From Elusimicrobiota bacterium (lineage in GTDB: Bacteria; Elusimicrobiota; Elusimicrobia; UBA1565; UBA9628), in NCBI GenBank assembly GCA_016194705.1, contig JACQAZ010000036.1:1-44603 (forward strand): 44,603 bases of DNA, written 5' to 3'. Both the position numbers and the translations under genes were made by a program. Every line of letters begins with the position of its first letter. The stretch's first letter is position 1. Below are positions 30,064 through 38,850 of this stretch, in pieces. The notes beneath the pieces are model-generated. The model worked only from the letters and a program-made list of their open reading frames with translations, ran no database searches and was not told the DNA's origin.

Positions 30064-30835
30064 GCTCGATGCCGACCGGGCAGTGATCGGAGCCCATGAC
30101 CTCGGGAAGGATGAAGGCGCCCTTGAGGCGGGACCGCAGGTTCGCGGAGATGTAAAAGTAGTCGATGCGCCAGCCGACGTTGCGCTCGCGCGCGAAGCTC
30201 TGCATGTCCCACCAGGTGTAGTGCTCGGGGCCCTTCTCGAACTCGCGGAAGGTGTCGATGAAACCGTGCTCGAGAAGCGTGTCGAGCCAGGCGCACTCCT
30301 CGGGCAGGAAGCCCGAGATCTTGCGGTTCTCCTTGGGGCGCGCGAGGTCGATCTCCTTGTGCGCGGTGTTGACGTCGCCGCAGATCACGATCCTATCCTC
30401 GCCCTTCTTGCGGTAGCGGTCTAGGACCTTGAGGAAGGCCGCGTAGAATTCCATTTTGAACTTGAGCCGCTCTGGGCTGGCCTTGCCGTTGGGGAAGTAG
30501 ATGTTGAAGAGGATGAAGTCGTCGAAGACGTGGGTCAGCACGCGGCCCTCGTTGTCGAACTTGGGCATCGAGAATCCGCGGTCGACTCTTCTTGAGGGGA
30601 TCTTGGAAAAGGTCGCGACCCCCGAGTATCCTTTTTTCTCGCCCCAATGCCACTCGCTTTTGTAGCCGTGGTCGGGGTTCACGAGCGCGGGCGAGAGCTG
30701 CTCGGGCCTGGCCTTGGTCTCCTGGACGCAGAGGACGTCGGGCGATTCCTTTTGGAGCCAGCCGAGGAAGCCCTTTTTCTCAACGGCGCGCACGCCGTTG
30801 ACGTTCCATGAGAGAAGTCGTGCGGGCTTCTTCAT
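30056..30835 (-). CDS. xth: Exodeoxyribonuclease III / AP endonuclease
   Basis: Cuts DNA at abasic sites and degrades 3' ends during base excision repair. 259 aa from the ATG at 30835, beginning KKPARLLSWNVNGVRAVEKK. Active-site motifs are all present: LCVQETKA, GYSGVATFSK, NIYFPNGK, VICGDVNTAH, RIDYFYIS and the terminal MGSDHCPVGIEL. An in-frame TTG at 30850 adds five residues, but it lies upstream of the candidate -10 box TATTAT (30842-30847), which sits six bases before the ATG. First gene of the run xth, two lipoproteins, glycosyltransferase, dut, phosphoesterase. Confidence 0.95.
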   Translation of the reverse strand: MKKPARLLSWNVNGVRAVEKKGFLGWLQKESPDVLCVQETKARPEQLSPALVNPDHGYKSEWHWGEKKGYSGVATFSKIPSRRVDRGFSMPKFDNEGRVLTHVFDDFILFNIYFPNGKASPERLKFKMEFYAAFLKVLDRYRKKGEDRIVICGDVNTAHKEIDLARPKENRKISGFLPEECAWLDTLLEHGFIDTFREFEKGPEHYTWWDMQSFARERNVGWRIDYFYISANLRSRLKGAFILPEVMGSDHCPVGIELA

Positions 30836-30841
30836 AAAGCC

Positions 30842-30847
30842 ATAATA
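30842..30847 (-). promoter_or_regulatory. -10 box of xth, leaderless geometry
   Basis: Minus-strand TATTAT, then GGCTTT, then the ATG at 30835. No -35 consensus is visible, so this is the weakest of the five cases with this spacing. Confidence 0.35.
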
Positions 30848-30874
30848 CAAAACCTGCGGGGTATCGGCGGCGGG

Positions 30875-31222
30875 CTATGGCTTCTGGGACGCCAGGTACG
30901 CGCGGAAAGGCGGGATGACCTTCTGTCGTTCGACTCCTGGGTTGGTGTAATTGAAATCGAAGTAAGGAGGAAAGCCGGGAACGAGCTTGCCGCCCAGCAC
31001 GTCGGCCACGATGAGGCGCGTGACGCAGCACCTCATCAGCTTGAGGGGGTCTGCGTCGCTCACCTTGTCCTTGCAGGTCTGCTGCGCGTCCTGCGCCCCG
31101 CCGTTGTTGACGATGGAGATGAGCGACTGCTGGTAGGACATGACCGCATTTGTGTCCGCGGCGGCCGCCCAGGAGGCGAGCGCGAACACGGTCAAGGCGA
31201 CGGAAAAAATCAATCGGCGCAT
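30875..31222 (-). CDS. Small secreted protein, unknown function
   Basis: 115 aa with a clear signal peptide (LIFSVALTVFALASWAAAAD, cleavage near residue 22). The mature part of about 93 residues is mixed, with three cysteines (TCKDK and MRCCVTRL), and ends PPFRAYLASQKP. No family was recognised. A consensus sigma70-type promoter stands just upstream and GAGGAC lies at fair spacing before the ATG, which together support a real gene. It is monocistronic or precedes xth by 39 bases on the same strand; it is divergent from the receptor kinase. Confidence 0.7.
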   Translation of the reverse strand: MRRLIFSVALTVFALASWAAAADTNAVMSYQQSLISIVNNGGAQDAQQTCKDKVSDADPLKLMRCCVTRLIVADVLGGKLVPGFPPYFDFNYTNPGVERQKVIPPFRAYLASQKP

Positions 31223-31242
31223 GGCTGGACGTCCTCGATCAA

Positions 31243-31271
31243 AGTTTAGCCCCGCCTTGCTGGGCTGTCAA
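31243..31271 (-). promoter_or_regulatory. Sigma70-type promoter of the small secreted protein
   Basis: Minus strand TTGACA (31266-31271), a 17-base spacer and TAAACT (31243-31248): the same boxes and spacing as the SPFH promoter. Transcription would start near 31236. Confidence 0.7.
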
Positions 31272-31315
31272 GGGCCTTCCGTCGAGGTTAACCAATTCTT
31301 TGCCATCGTTCCGGA

Positions 31316-31344
31316 TTGACAATTCTACCTTTTGGGCCTACACT
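31316..31344 (+). promoter_or_regulatory. Sigma70-type promoter of the receptor kinase gene
   Basis: TTGACA (31316-31321), 17 bases and TACACT (31339-31344). The start codon follows within 9-12 bases, so the leader is only a few bases and has no Shine-Dalgarno. Confidence 0.7.
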
Positions 31345-31355
31345 AAGCAGAAGTG

Positions 31356-33794
31356 ATGACCCCTCTTCCGGCGCTTGCCTTCGCCGCGTTGGCGGCTTTC
31401 TCGGTCCCCGCGGACGCGAAGCCCGCCGCCCCTGCGGCTCAGCCCGGCACCAATAAGACGAACACGGGGCAGACGGGCGGCGACGACGAGGCCGCAGCGC
31501 TCAACGCGCTCCTGCAGGACCACAACCAAGGCATCGGATTGCCGCCCGCGGGAACCACCGGAACCGGCGGGACCCTGCCGCCGCCGACCACGCCGCCTCC
31601 CGGCGGCGGTCCGCCGCCGACACCCCCGCCCGGCCAGGACCCTGCCCAAAAATTCGACGACGGGTTCGGCCCCGGCGCCTACAAGGGCGTCCAGGACTTC
31701 AAGGACATGTGCATACGCGATCCGTCTTGCGACCTCCAAAGCGCCGGGAAACTGCTCGTTCACGCCAACAAGTACCTCGATCTGGCCGACGAGGCCAAGG
31801 TCCTCGGACGCACGCCGGAGGCGCCGGAGTATCAGCCGCAGCTTGCGGAGATCAGGCAGGGCCTGCGCACGACGCTCGAAGGTCTTCGTCCGCGCGAGGA
31901 CTCCGCTCCGGAGTACCGCACGGCGGTCGCGGCCGCGACCAAGCCGGTGGTCGAGAGGGTCTTCTCGCCCGAAGAGGCCAAGCAGTACACTTGGGGAGAG
32001 CATCCCGGTCCCGAGCCCCGCCCCAAGCCGCCGAAGGGCGATCCCGGCAAAGACTTGCCCTGGGACACCAATCCCGGACTTCCGAAACAGGGCGACGCCG
32101 CTTACGGCTCTGCTGTGCGCGATGCTCCGAAGCTCGGCGCGGGCAGACCGCCCTCGAGCTTCGGCTTCATGAAGCCGGAGGAGGCTTTGCTCGGCGGGTC
32201 GTTGACGCCGTCGGGTGCTTCGGGGGCCGAGGCCACCGGCGCAAGCTCCGGATCCCAGGGAGCGCTCGCGGTGGTCCCCGGCCGGGACTCCGGCGCTCCC
32301 GGCGGCGCGACGACGCAGACCGATTCGGCGCGCTCGGCGGCTACCTTGACCACCCAGGCCAAAAGGAGCCTGAGCGTCAATGACCCGAAGGCCGCGGCCG
32401 CTTTGTTAAAGCAGGCCCTGGCCCTCAATCCGAAGGACCCTCAGGCGCTGGCCCTGCTCTCGATGTCCGAGAGCCGCCTCAAGGACTACCCCGCGGCGCT
32501 CAAAGCGGCCGAGGAGGGGCTCAAGCTCGCGCCGAACAATCCGGTCCTGCTCGACGCCCAGGCCTACGCGCTCAACGGGCTCAAGGACTATCGCGGGGCC
32601 CTGGCCGCGGCTGACGCCGCGCTCGCGGCCAATCCGAACGACGCGCTGGCGCATTTCAACCGCGCGATCGCTTTGGCGGGCCTCGGCGACCGGGACGGGG
32701 CGCTCGCCGAGCTCAAGACAGCGGCCACCTTATCCCCGAAGTTCGAACGCTACCTGGCGATGGCGCAGGGGCAGCCCGACTTCGGCGCCGAGCTTTTGAT
32801 GCAGGGGGAAGGAAGCGTGCCTATCCGAGGGGCCGCGCCGCCTTCGAGCTTTGGGCGCCTGCCGTGGCTGGCCGCGGGCGGAGCGGGCGTATTGCTGCTC
32901 TTGTTCCTGGCCGCCGGCCGCCGCGGCGAGCCTCCCGCGCCTGTCTTGGTTCCGGCGAGCGGTTCGAATCTTCTCGCGGGAAAATACGAGCTGGGCCGCC
33001 AGCTCGGCGCCGGCGGCATGGGCGTGGTCTATGAAGGCAAGGACCGTGTCCTGGGCCGGCGCGTGGCGATCAAGCGGATGCGCGAGGAGATTCGCTGGAA
33101 CCCGCGCGAGCAGGAGAAGTTCGTGGCTGAGGCCAGGGTTGTCGCCAAGCTGCGCCATCCCAACATAGTCGACATCAAGGAGATCGTCGAGGAAGGCGGC
33201 GAGGTCTACCTCGTTTTCGAGTACGTCGCGGGGCGCACGCTCAGCGAGCTCATCGCGGCCCAGGGCCGCATTCCGTTTGTCCAGGCGCGAGACTACCTCA
33301 AGGGCATCGCGGCCGCGGTCGACCACGCTCGGGCCCAGGGCGTGATCCATCGCGACATCAAGCCCTCGAACGTCATGCTCGACGGTGAGGGGAAAGTGCG
33401 CGTCATGGACTTCGGCATCGCGCGCGTCGTGGAGGAGGCCGTCACGCGCCATTCGCGCACGCGGGCGACGGCGGTCGTCGGGTCTCCGCCCTACATGGCC
33501 CCCGAGCAGGAGCAGGGAGCCACGCGCCCCGAGTCGGACGTTTTCTCGATGGGGGTCTGCCTTTACGAGTGCCTGACGGGACAGAGGCCGTTTACGGGCT
33601 CGGGCGCGGGGATGCTCATGAACAAGCTCAAGAAGGCCTTCGCGCCCGCATCATCCGCGGCCCCGGGCCTGCCGCCCGGCCTCGACGCGGTCATGGCCAA
33701 GGCCCTCGATCCCGATCCTGCGAGGCGCTACGCGAGCGCGGGCTCCTTCCTGCGCGATCTGGAGACCCTCGAGGCCACCGCCCGCGCTACTTGA
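31356..33794 (+). CDS. Receptor-type Ser/Thr protein kinase with extracytoplasmic TPR domain
   Basis: 812 aa in an unusual order. An N-terminal signal (LPALAFAALAAFSVPADA), a Pro/Gly-rich low-complexity linker (about 60-95), a periplasmic region, TPR repeats (about 340-480, ALNPKDPQALALLSMSESRL and LAPNNPVLLDAQAYALNGLK), one transmembrane helix (502-521), and a C-terminal Hanks-type kinase (about 540-812). The kinase is complete: LGAGGMGVVYE, Lys573 in VAIKRM, HRDIKPSN at 665, DFG near 685 and YMAPEQ. Most bacterial kinases have the kinase first and the sensor last. The start is ATG 31356, though GTG 31353 is possible. Overlaps the convergent ilvE by 8 bases. Confidence 0.88.
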   Translation: MTPLPALAFAALAAFSVPADAKPAAPAAQPGTNKTNTGQTGGDDEAAALNALLQDHNQGIGLPPAGTTGTGGTLPPPTTPPPGGGPPPTPPPGQDPAQKFDDGFGPGAYKGVQDFKDMCIRDPSCDLQSAGKLLVHANKYLDLADEAKVLGRTPEAPEYQPQLAEIRQGLRTTLEGLRPREDSAPEYRTAVAAATKPVVERVFSPEEAKQYTWGEHPGPEPRPKPPKGDPGKDLPWDTNPGLPKQGDAAYGSAVRDAPKLGAGRPPSSFGFMKPEEALLGGSLTPSGASGAEATGASSGSQGALAVVPGRDSGAPGGATTQTDSARSAATLTTQAKRSLSVNDPKAAAALLKQALALNPKDPQALALLSMSESRLKDYPAALKAAEEGLKLAPNNPVLLDAQAYALNGLKDYRGALAAADAALAANPNDALAHFNRAIALAGLGDRDGALAELKTAATLSPKFERYLAMAQGQPDFGAELLMQGEGSVPIRGAAPPSSFGRLPWLAAGGAGVLLLLFLAAGRRGEPPAPVLVPASGSNLLAGKYELGRQLGAGGMGVVYEGKDRVLGRRVAIKRMREEIRWNPREQEKFVAEARVVAKLRHPNIVDIKEIVEEGGEVYLVFEYVAGRTLSELIAAQGRIPFVQARDYLKGIAAAVDHARAQGVIHRDIKPSNVMLDGEGKVRVMDFGIARVVEEAVTRHSRTRATAVVGSPPYMAPEQEQGATRPESDVFSMGVCLYECLTGQRPFTGSGAGMLMNKLKKAFAPASSAAPGLPPGLDAVMAKALDPDPARRYASAGSFLRDLETLEATARAT

Positions 33795-34680
33795 CCTTGG
33801 CTTCCTCGTAGACCGGCGTGCCGTGCGACCGCGCGTATTCCCGAAAGCACTTGATGAGTTGGCGTGTCAGAGGGCCGGCAACGGCTTTCCCGATGGATCG
33901 GCCGTCGATCTTGACCGCCGCGATGACCTCGGCGCCCGTTCCCGTCAGGAAGACCTCGTCGGCCGAGTAGAGGTCGTAGCGCGGGAAGTTGCGCTCGACG
34001 ACCTTGATCCCGAGCTTCTCCGAGCAGAGCTCGAGCACGACCTGCCTCGTGACGCCGACGAGTATGCCCGCGGAGGTCGGCGGGGTGAAGATCTTGCCCT
34101 TCTTGATGAAGAAGATGTTGTCGCCCGAGCACTCGGAGACGTGCCCCTGGGCGTTGAGCATGATCGCCTCTTGGGCGCCGGCCGCCGTGGCCTCCGCGCG
34201 GGCCATGATGTTGGCCAGATAATTGAGGGACTTGACCGACGGCGTGACTTGGTCGAGGCCCTTCTGGCGGATCGTCGAGGTGACCAAGGTCAGCCCCTTC
34301 TCGTAGAACTCGTCGGGATAGAGCTCGATCTTGTCGGCGATGATGAAGAGCGTCGCCCCGGACCTGCACTTGCGCATGTCGAGCCCTAAGTCGCCCACGC
34401 CCCGGGTCACGACCAGGCGGATGTAGGCGTCCTTGAGGCCGTTGGCGCGGACCGTGTCGAGGATGGCCTTCTCGATGTCCTTGATGGGAAGCGGGAGCTT
34501 GAGCAGGATGGAGTTGGCCGAGTCCTGCAGTCGCGAGAGGTGGTCCTCGAGGCGGAAGACGCGCCCGTTGTAGGCGCGTATGCCCTCGAAGACGCCGTCG
34601 CCGTAGAGCACGCCGTGGTCGAAAACCGAGACCTTGGCGTCGGCCTTGTCGTAGTACTCGCCGTCGATGTAGATCTTCAT
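33787..34680 (-). CDS. ilvE: Branched-chain amino acid aminotransferase
   Basis: PLP-dependent class IV aminotransferase that makes or breaks down leucine, isoleucine and valine. 297 aa, starting KIYIDGEYYDKADAKVSVFD. PLP lysine is Lys150 in TPSVKSLNYLANIMAR; other class IV features are GDGVFEGIRAYNGRVFRLEDH near residue 27 and QGHVSECSGDNIFFIKKG near 190. It is the last of seven tightly overlapping genes and is translationally coupled to lolD (4-base overlap). Its place in an operon with lolCD and lysS is not functionally obvious. Confidence 0.95.
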   Translation of the reverse strand: MKIYIDGEYYDKADAKVSVFDHGVLYGDGVFEGIRAYNGRVFRLEDHLSRLQDSANSILLKLPLPIKDIEKAILDTVRANGLKDAYIRLVVTRGVGDLGLDMRKCRSGATLFIIADKIELYPDEFYEKGLTLVTSTIRQKGLDQVTPSVKSLNYLANIMARAEATAAGAQEAIMLNAQGHVSECSGDNIFFIKKGKIFTPPTSAGILVGVTRQVVLELCSEKLGIKVVERNFPRYDLYSADEVFLTGTGAEVIAAVKIDGRSIGKAVAGPLTRQLIKCFREYARSHGTPVYEEAKVK

Positions 34681-35378
34681 GGTTTCACCCTTTCGGATTC
34701 AAGGCTGATCACTCCGTCCTGCATCTGCAAAACTCTGGCCGCGTAGTCGCGGGCCGACTCGTTGTGGGTCACCATCAACACGGCGGCTCCCGAGGTCTCC
34801 GCCATGGCCTTCAAGTCCTTAAATACCAATTCTCCGTTGCGCTTGTCCAGATTGCCGGTGGGCTCGTCGGCCAGCAGGACGGTCGGCCTGTTGATCAGCG
34901 CCCGGCACAGGGCCGCGCGCTGGCGCTCGCCGCCGGAGACCTGGTAGGGGAAGCGGTCGCGGATGTCCTTGAGGCCTAGATGCCCCAGAAGTTCCAGGCC
35001 CCGGGCCTGCGCGTCTTCCAGACTCTCGCGGGAGGCCAAGCGCGAGGGCATGGTGATGTTCTCCAAGATCGTGAACTCGGGGAGCAAAGCGTCGAACTGG
35101 AAGACAAAGCCGATGCGCTCGCTGCGCAAGCGGGCCTGCTCCTCTTCGTCCAGGCGCGAGGTCGGCACGCCCGAGTAGCGGATTTCTCCTTGGTCCGGAC
35201 GGTCCATGAGGCCGAGCATGTTCAGGAGCGTCGATTTCCCGGAGCCGCTCGGTCCCAGGATGACGACGAGCTCGCCGGCCGAGAGCGTCAGGCCGAGTCC
35301 CCTGAGCACGGGAACGGCGGTCTCGCCCTCTCCGTAGGTTTTGACGAGGCCGACCGCCTCGAGGACCACTTCACCCAT
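34677..35378 (-). CDS. lolD: LolD-like ABC transporter ATP-binding protein
   Basis: A 233-aa ATPase of the LolCDE/MacB-type exporter family that drives release of lipoproteins from the inner membrane. Walker A GPSGSGKST, Q-loop FVFQFDALLPEFT, signature VSGGERQRAAL, Walker B VLLADEPTGNLD and the H-loop VTHNE are all present. It follows the permease gene with an 8-base overlap. LolD is favoured over MacB or FtsE because of the LolC/E-type permease partner and because the window encodes many lipoproteins. Confidence 0.9.
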   Translation of the reverse strand: MGEVVLEAVGLVKTYGEGETAVPVLRGLGLTLSAGELVVILGPSGSGKSTLLNMLGLMDRPDQGEIRYSGVPTSRLDEEEQARLRSERIGFVFQFDALLPEFTILENITMPSRLASRESLEDAQARGLELLGHLGLKDIRDRFPYQVSGGERQRAALCRALINRPTVLLADEPTGNLDKRNGELVFKDLKAMAETSGAAVLMVTHNESARDYAARVLQMQDGVISLESERVKP

Positions 35379-36588
35379 AATGGATGGCCTCGACGGGATC
35401 GACCTTAGCCGCGCGCGAGGCGGGATAGACGGTGGCCAGCAGCGAGAGCAGCAGTCCCATCGAGAGCACGGCGAGTATGTCCTTGGGTTGGACCGAGACC
35501 GGGACCTGCGAGAGATAGTAGATGTCGGAGGGGAGCTCTACGATCGGGTAAGTCTTGATGAGCCAGCAGAGCAGCAGCCCCAGGCCCAATCCCATGGTGA
35601 GGCCGCCGCCCGCGATCAAGAACCCCTCGGTGAGGAAGATCCTCTTGATTTGTCTGGGCGTGGCCCCCATCGCCTTCAACAGCCCGACGTCGCGTGTCTT
35701 CTCGACGGTGCGCAGGATCAAGGTCGAGGCGATGTTGAGCGAGGCCACGAGAATGATCAAGGTCAGGATCAGGAACATCACCATCTTCTCGAGCTTGAGC
35801 GCGGCGAATAGGGTCGAATTCATCTGGCTGTAGGTGCGCACGCGGTGCACGGGCCCGAGCGTCTGCTGAAGGCGCGCGGCCGCAGCGTTGGCGGCGCCTA
35901 GGTCCTTGAGCTTGGCGCCGATGCCCGTGGCTCCGGCCTCCACGCCGAAGAACTTCGAGACGGCCTCGAGGTCGGCGTAGCCGGTCGTGCTGTCGTATTC
36001 GTAGTAGCCGGTGTGGAGCAGTCCCGCGACCTTGAATTTCTGCATCTTGGGCAGTATGCCCAGCGCGCCGGCGGCGCCCTTCGGCGAGACCAGCACGATC
36101 TCGTCGCCGACCTCGATGCCCATGTTGCGCGCTAGCTCCTCGCCGAGAACGATTCCGGGCTTCTTGCCGTCCTTCAAATGGTCCCATGAGCCCTGGCGCA
36201 GGCTCTTGGCGAGGTCATTGACTTGGAATTCCTGGCCGGGATCGAGGCCCTTGAGCACTATCCCCAACGTACGATTCTCGTAGCTCAAGATGGCTTGCCC
36301 GAGCACGAAGGGCGCGGCCGCCTGCACGGCCTCGTCGGCCTTGACCTTGGCCAAGAGGTCTCCCGCGCCGAGCTTGCTGTAGACGCCGTAGACGGTCAGA
36401 TGCGCCTGGGCGCCGATGATCTTCTTCTGAATGTCGGCCTGGAAGCCGTTCATGACCGAGAGCGTCGTGATGAGCGCGGCGACGCCGACGGTCACTCCCG
36501 CGACTCCAATGAGAGAGGTGACCGTCGCGAAGATGCCCTTGCGCTTGGCGCGCAGGTATCGCAGGGCGATGAAGAGTTCGAGGCTCAT
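35371..36588 (-). CDS. lolC: LolC/LolE-like lipoprotein-releasing permease
   Basis: A 405-aa four-helix permease of the FtsX/MacB type: an N-terminal block MSLELFIALRYLRAKRKGIF, first helix with SLIGVAGVTVGVAALITTLSVMNG (residues about 25-48, a LolC/E hallmark), a large periplasmic domain to about 270, then three C-terminal helices (MVMFLILTLIILVASLNIAS and following). It is a single LolC/E gene, as in bacteria with LolF-type homodimers. The frame is open further upstream, but the true start at 36588 overlaps the preceding stop as ATGA and begins the conserved family N-terminus. Confidence 0.9.
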   Translation of the reverse strand: MSLELFIALRYLRAKRKGIFATVTSLIGVAGVTVGVAALITTLSVMNGFQADIQKKIIGAQAHLTVYGVYSKLGAGDLLAKVKADEAVQAAAPFVLGQAILSYENRTLGIVLKGLDPGQEFQVNDLAKSLRQGSWDHLKDGKKPGIVLGEELARNMGIEVGDEIVLVSPKGAAGALGILPKMQKFKVAGLLHTGYYEYDSTTGYADLEAVSKFFGVEAGATGIGAKLKDLGAANAAAARLQQTLGPVHRVRTYSQMNSTLFAALKLEKMVMFLILTLIILVASLNIASTLILRTVEKTRDVGLLKAMGATPRQIKRIFLTEGFLIAGGGLTMGLGLGLLLCWLIKTYPIVELPSDIYYLSQVPVSVQPKDILAVLSMGLLLSLLATVYPASRAAKVDPVEAIHYG

Positions 36589-36908
36589 CGCGACGAGAGG
36601 CCGACGATCGAGGCGGCAAACACCGCCACCACGGCCAAGTCCAGGCCGATCCAGACCGGCCGTCCCAGGCCATGGGGATGCCAGACCGGATTGAAAACGA
36701 GCGCGCCGGCGCCCAGCAGGATCGTCCACAGGCGGTTCTTGAGAGCGAGAGCGTACCGGACGCCCCAGAGCGCGACCGAGCAGACGATGAAGCGCAGGAT
36801 CACATGGTCCTCGTGACCCATGATGCCGCTGGCCGAGAGCAGCAGAAAGGACAAGGTCAGGCCGCGCGCGTAGCCGTAGTTGATGAGGTCGGACTTGGTC
36901 ACCGTCAT
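36585..36908 (-). CDS. Small polytopic membrane protein, DUF6804-like
   Basis: 107 aa with about four hydrophobic segments (GLTLSFLLLSASGIMG, ILRFIVCSVALWGVRYAL, LWTILLGAGALVFNPV, VWIGLDLAVVAVFAASIVGL). The pattern of a helix pair followed by a short LFNP-V-like turn resembles the DUF6804 family of unknown function; this is a recollection of pattern, not a search. Both ends overlap neighbours by four bases (lysS before, lolC after), which makes it a real member of the operon. Confidence 0.7.
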   Translation of the reverse strand: MTVTKSDLINYGYARGLTLSFLLLSASGIMGHEDHVILRFIVCSVALWGVRYALALKNRLWTILLGAGALVFNPVWHPHGLGRPVWIGLDLAVVAVFAASIVGLSSR

Positions 36909-38443
36909 GGGAGCTCCTCGCGCTTGAGCGTCGGGAAGAGGATCACGTCGCGGATCGAGGTCTGGCCGGTCAGCAGCATGACCAGGCGGTCGATGCCCAC
37001 GCCCATGCCGCCCATCGGCGGCATGCCCGCCTCCATCGCCTCGACGAAGTCAGAATCCAGCACGTCGGCCTCCTGGTCGCCCTCTTCCTTGCGCTGGCGG
37101 GCCTGCTCCACGAGGCGGTCGCGCTGGTCCTCGGGATCGTTGAGCTCGGAGTAGGCGTTGGCGTACTCCTGGCCCGCGCAGAAGGCCTCGAAGCGCTCGA
37201 CGATCCCTTGCGAGCCGGCCTTGAGCTTGGCCAGCGGGGTGATGGCCGTCGGATGGTCGAAGACGAAGGTCATCTGCTCGCAGTGCTCGAGGATGCGCGC
37301 GTCGAAGATGCGCTCGAACACCTTCGCGGACGGCGTCTTCTCGCCGGCCGGCGCCCCGATTTTGGAGGCCAGCGCGAGCAGTCCCTTGCGATCAAATCCC
37401 TTCCCTTGAAGGATGTCCTCGATCGGCGCCCCGCAGTATTTTTTCCAGAGCTCCGGCAGATATTCGCGCTTAAAGGGCGGTTTGACGGAGATCTTCTTCC
37501 CGCCGTAGTCGACCTCCGAGACGCCGATCGCCTCGGCCGCGGAGCCTACCAGCTCCTCGAAGAGCTCGGCCATGCCGTTGTAGTCGGAGTAGGCCTCGTA
37601 GCTCTCCATCATCGTGAACTCGGGGTTGTGGCGCGTGTCGATGCCCTCGTTGCGGAAGATGCGGCCGATCTCGTAGACCTTGTCGAAGCCGCCGACGATG
37701 AGGCGCTTGAGATACAGCTCGGTGGCGATGCGCAAGACCATGTCCTGGTCGAGCGCGTTGTGGTGCGTCGAGAACGGCCTCGCCGAGGCCCCGCCCGCCT
37801 GCGAGAGCAGGATCGGGGTCTCGACCTCGACGTAGCAGCGGCGCTCCATGACCGAGCGCATCGCCGTGATGATCTTGGAGCGTTGGGCGAACTTCTCGAG
37901 GGTCTCGGGGCTTGCGATGAGGTCGAGGTGGCGGTTGCGATAGCGGAAATCGACGTCCTTCAAGCCGTGGAACTTGTCGGGCAGCGGCCTCAGGGACTTC
38001 GAGAGCAGGATGACGGAAGAGACCGCGATCGTGGGCTCGCCGGTCTTGGTCTTCATGACCGCCCCCGAGACCGCGAGGAAATCCCCGGCGTGGACGTCCT
38101 TCTTGACGAGGTTGAAGATCTGCTCGCCGACCGCGTCCTTCTTGATGTAGAGCTGGATGCGTCCCGAGAAGTCGCGCAGGTCGGCGAAGATCGTCTTGCC
38201 TTGGTCGCGGTAGCGCACCAGGCGCCCGGCGCAGTCGAGACTTTGAGTCCCGTGAGTGCCGGTCTCGAGCCCCGCGCAAAGGGCCGCGGCCTGGGCGCAG
38301 GTATGAGAACGCTTTGGAGGGCGAGCCGGATACGCGTCGACGCCGCGGCTTTTGAGCTCGGCCACCTTGGCCTTCTTGAGGGCCAGTATCTCGTCGAGAC
38401 CGCCTTCCGTGGGGGCGGGGGCGGCGTCCGGCCTTTCCGTCAC
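36905..38443 (-). CDS. lysS: Lysyl-tRNA synthetase, class II
   Basis: Charges tRNA-Lys. 512 aa: an N-terminal OB-fold anticodon-binding domain (about 60-170, GRLVRYRDQGKTIFADLRDF) and the class II catalytic core with motif 1 around RSVMERRCYVEVETPIL, motif 2 FRNEGIDTRHNPEFTMMESY and motif 3 GIDRLVMLLTGQTSIRDVI. A charged, less conserved head of about 15 residues precedes the family core. It overlaps the upstream response regulator by four bases. A housekeeping gene embedded in a regulatory operon. Confidence 0.97.
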   Translation of the reverse strand: MTERPDAAPAPTEGGLDEILALKKAKVAELKSRGVDAYPARPPKRSHTCAQAAALCAGLETGTHGTQSLDCAGRLVRYRDQGKTIFADLRDFSGRIQLYIKKDAVGEQIFNLVKKDVHAGDFLAVSGAVMKTKTGEPTIAVSSVILLSKSLRPLPDKFHGLKDVDFRYRNRHLDLIASPETLEKFAQRSKIITAMRSVMERRCYVEVETPILLSQAGGASARPFSTHHNALDQDMVLRIATELYLKRLIVGGFDKVYEIGRIFRNEGIDTRHNPEFTMMESYEAYSDYNGMAELFEELVGSAAEAIGVSEVDYGGKKISVKPPFKREYLPELWKKYCGAPIEDILQGKGFDRKGLLALASKIGAPAGEKTPSAKVFERIFDARILEHCEQMTFVFDHPTAITPLAKLKAGSQGIVERFEAFCAGQEYANAYSELNDPEDQRDRLVEQARQRKEEGDQEADVLDSDFVEAMEAGMPPMGGMGVGIDRLVMLLTGQTSIRDVILFPTLKREELP

Positions 38444-38850
38444 GCCGTCTTTCCGGCGAGTATGCCCGCGATGAGCTCGCGCAGCATCTTGGGATCGAAG
38501 GGCTTCTGGACGTAGGCCGCGACGTTCGGGGCCATCTCGAAGAGGTCGCGCATCTTCTGGCCCCGGGCCGTCAGGACCAGGATCGGGATGGCGCGCGTGC
38601 GGTCGCTGGCCTGCAGCTTCATGTTCAGGGTGTAGCCGTCCATGATGGGCATCATGATGTCGAGGATCAGGAGGTCGGGCAAGGGCTTCCCCGCGTCCGG
38701 CGGCTCCATGCCGAGCATCTCGAGCGCGGTCTGCCCGTTGCCGGCCTCGGTGACCGCGTAGCCTTCTTTTTCCAAGACAAAGCGCAGGAGAGTGACGATC
38801 TCGGGCTCGTCGTCGACGACCAGCACCGTCAGCTTGCCCTTCGCGCTCAT
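38440..38850 (-). CDS. Single-domain response regulator (receiver only), second of a tandem pair
   Basis: 136 aa, a CheY-like receiver without an output domain. Acidic pocket VVDDEPEIV, phosphoacceptor Asp64 in LLILDIMMPIMDGYTL, Thr in LVLTARG and Lys in YVQKPFDPKML. It is clearly paralogous to the next gene upstream (same KPFDPK..R.LIAG ending). The extra residues before the phosphosite (MEPPDAGKPLPD) also occur in the partner, so both derive from one duplicated receiver. The kinase that phosphorylates it is not in the window next to it; the signalling partner is unknown. Confidence 0.9.
   Translation of the reverse strand: MSAKGKLTVLVVDDEPEIVTLLRFVLEKEGYAVTEAGNGQTALEMLGMEPPDAGKPLPDLLILDIMMPIMDGYTLNMKLQASDRTRAIPILVLTARGQKMRDLFEMAPNVAAYVQKPFDPKMLRELIAGILAGKTA

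Noticed and set aside
32963..32973. GGTTCGAATC-like segment inside the receptor kinase gene
   Set aside because: It is in a well-supported coding region and lacks the other tRNA arms.
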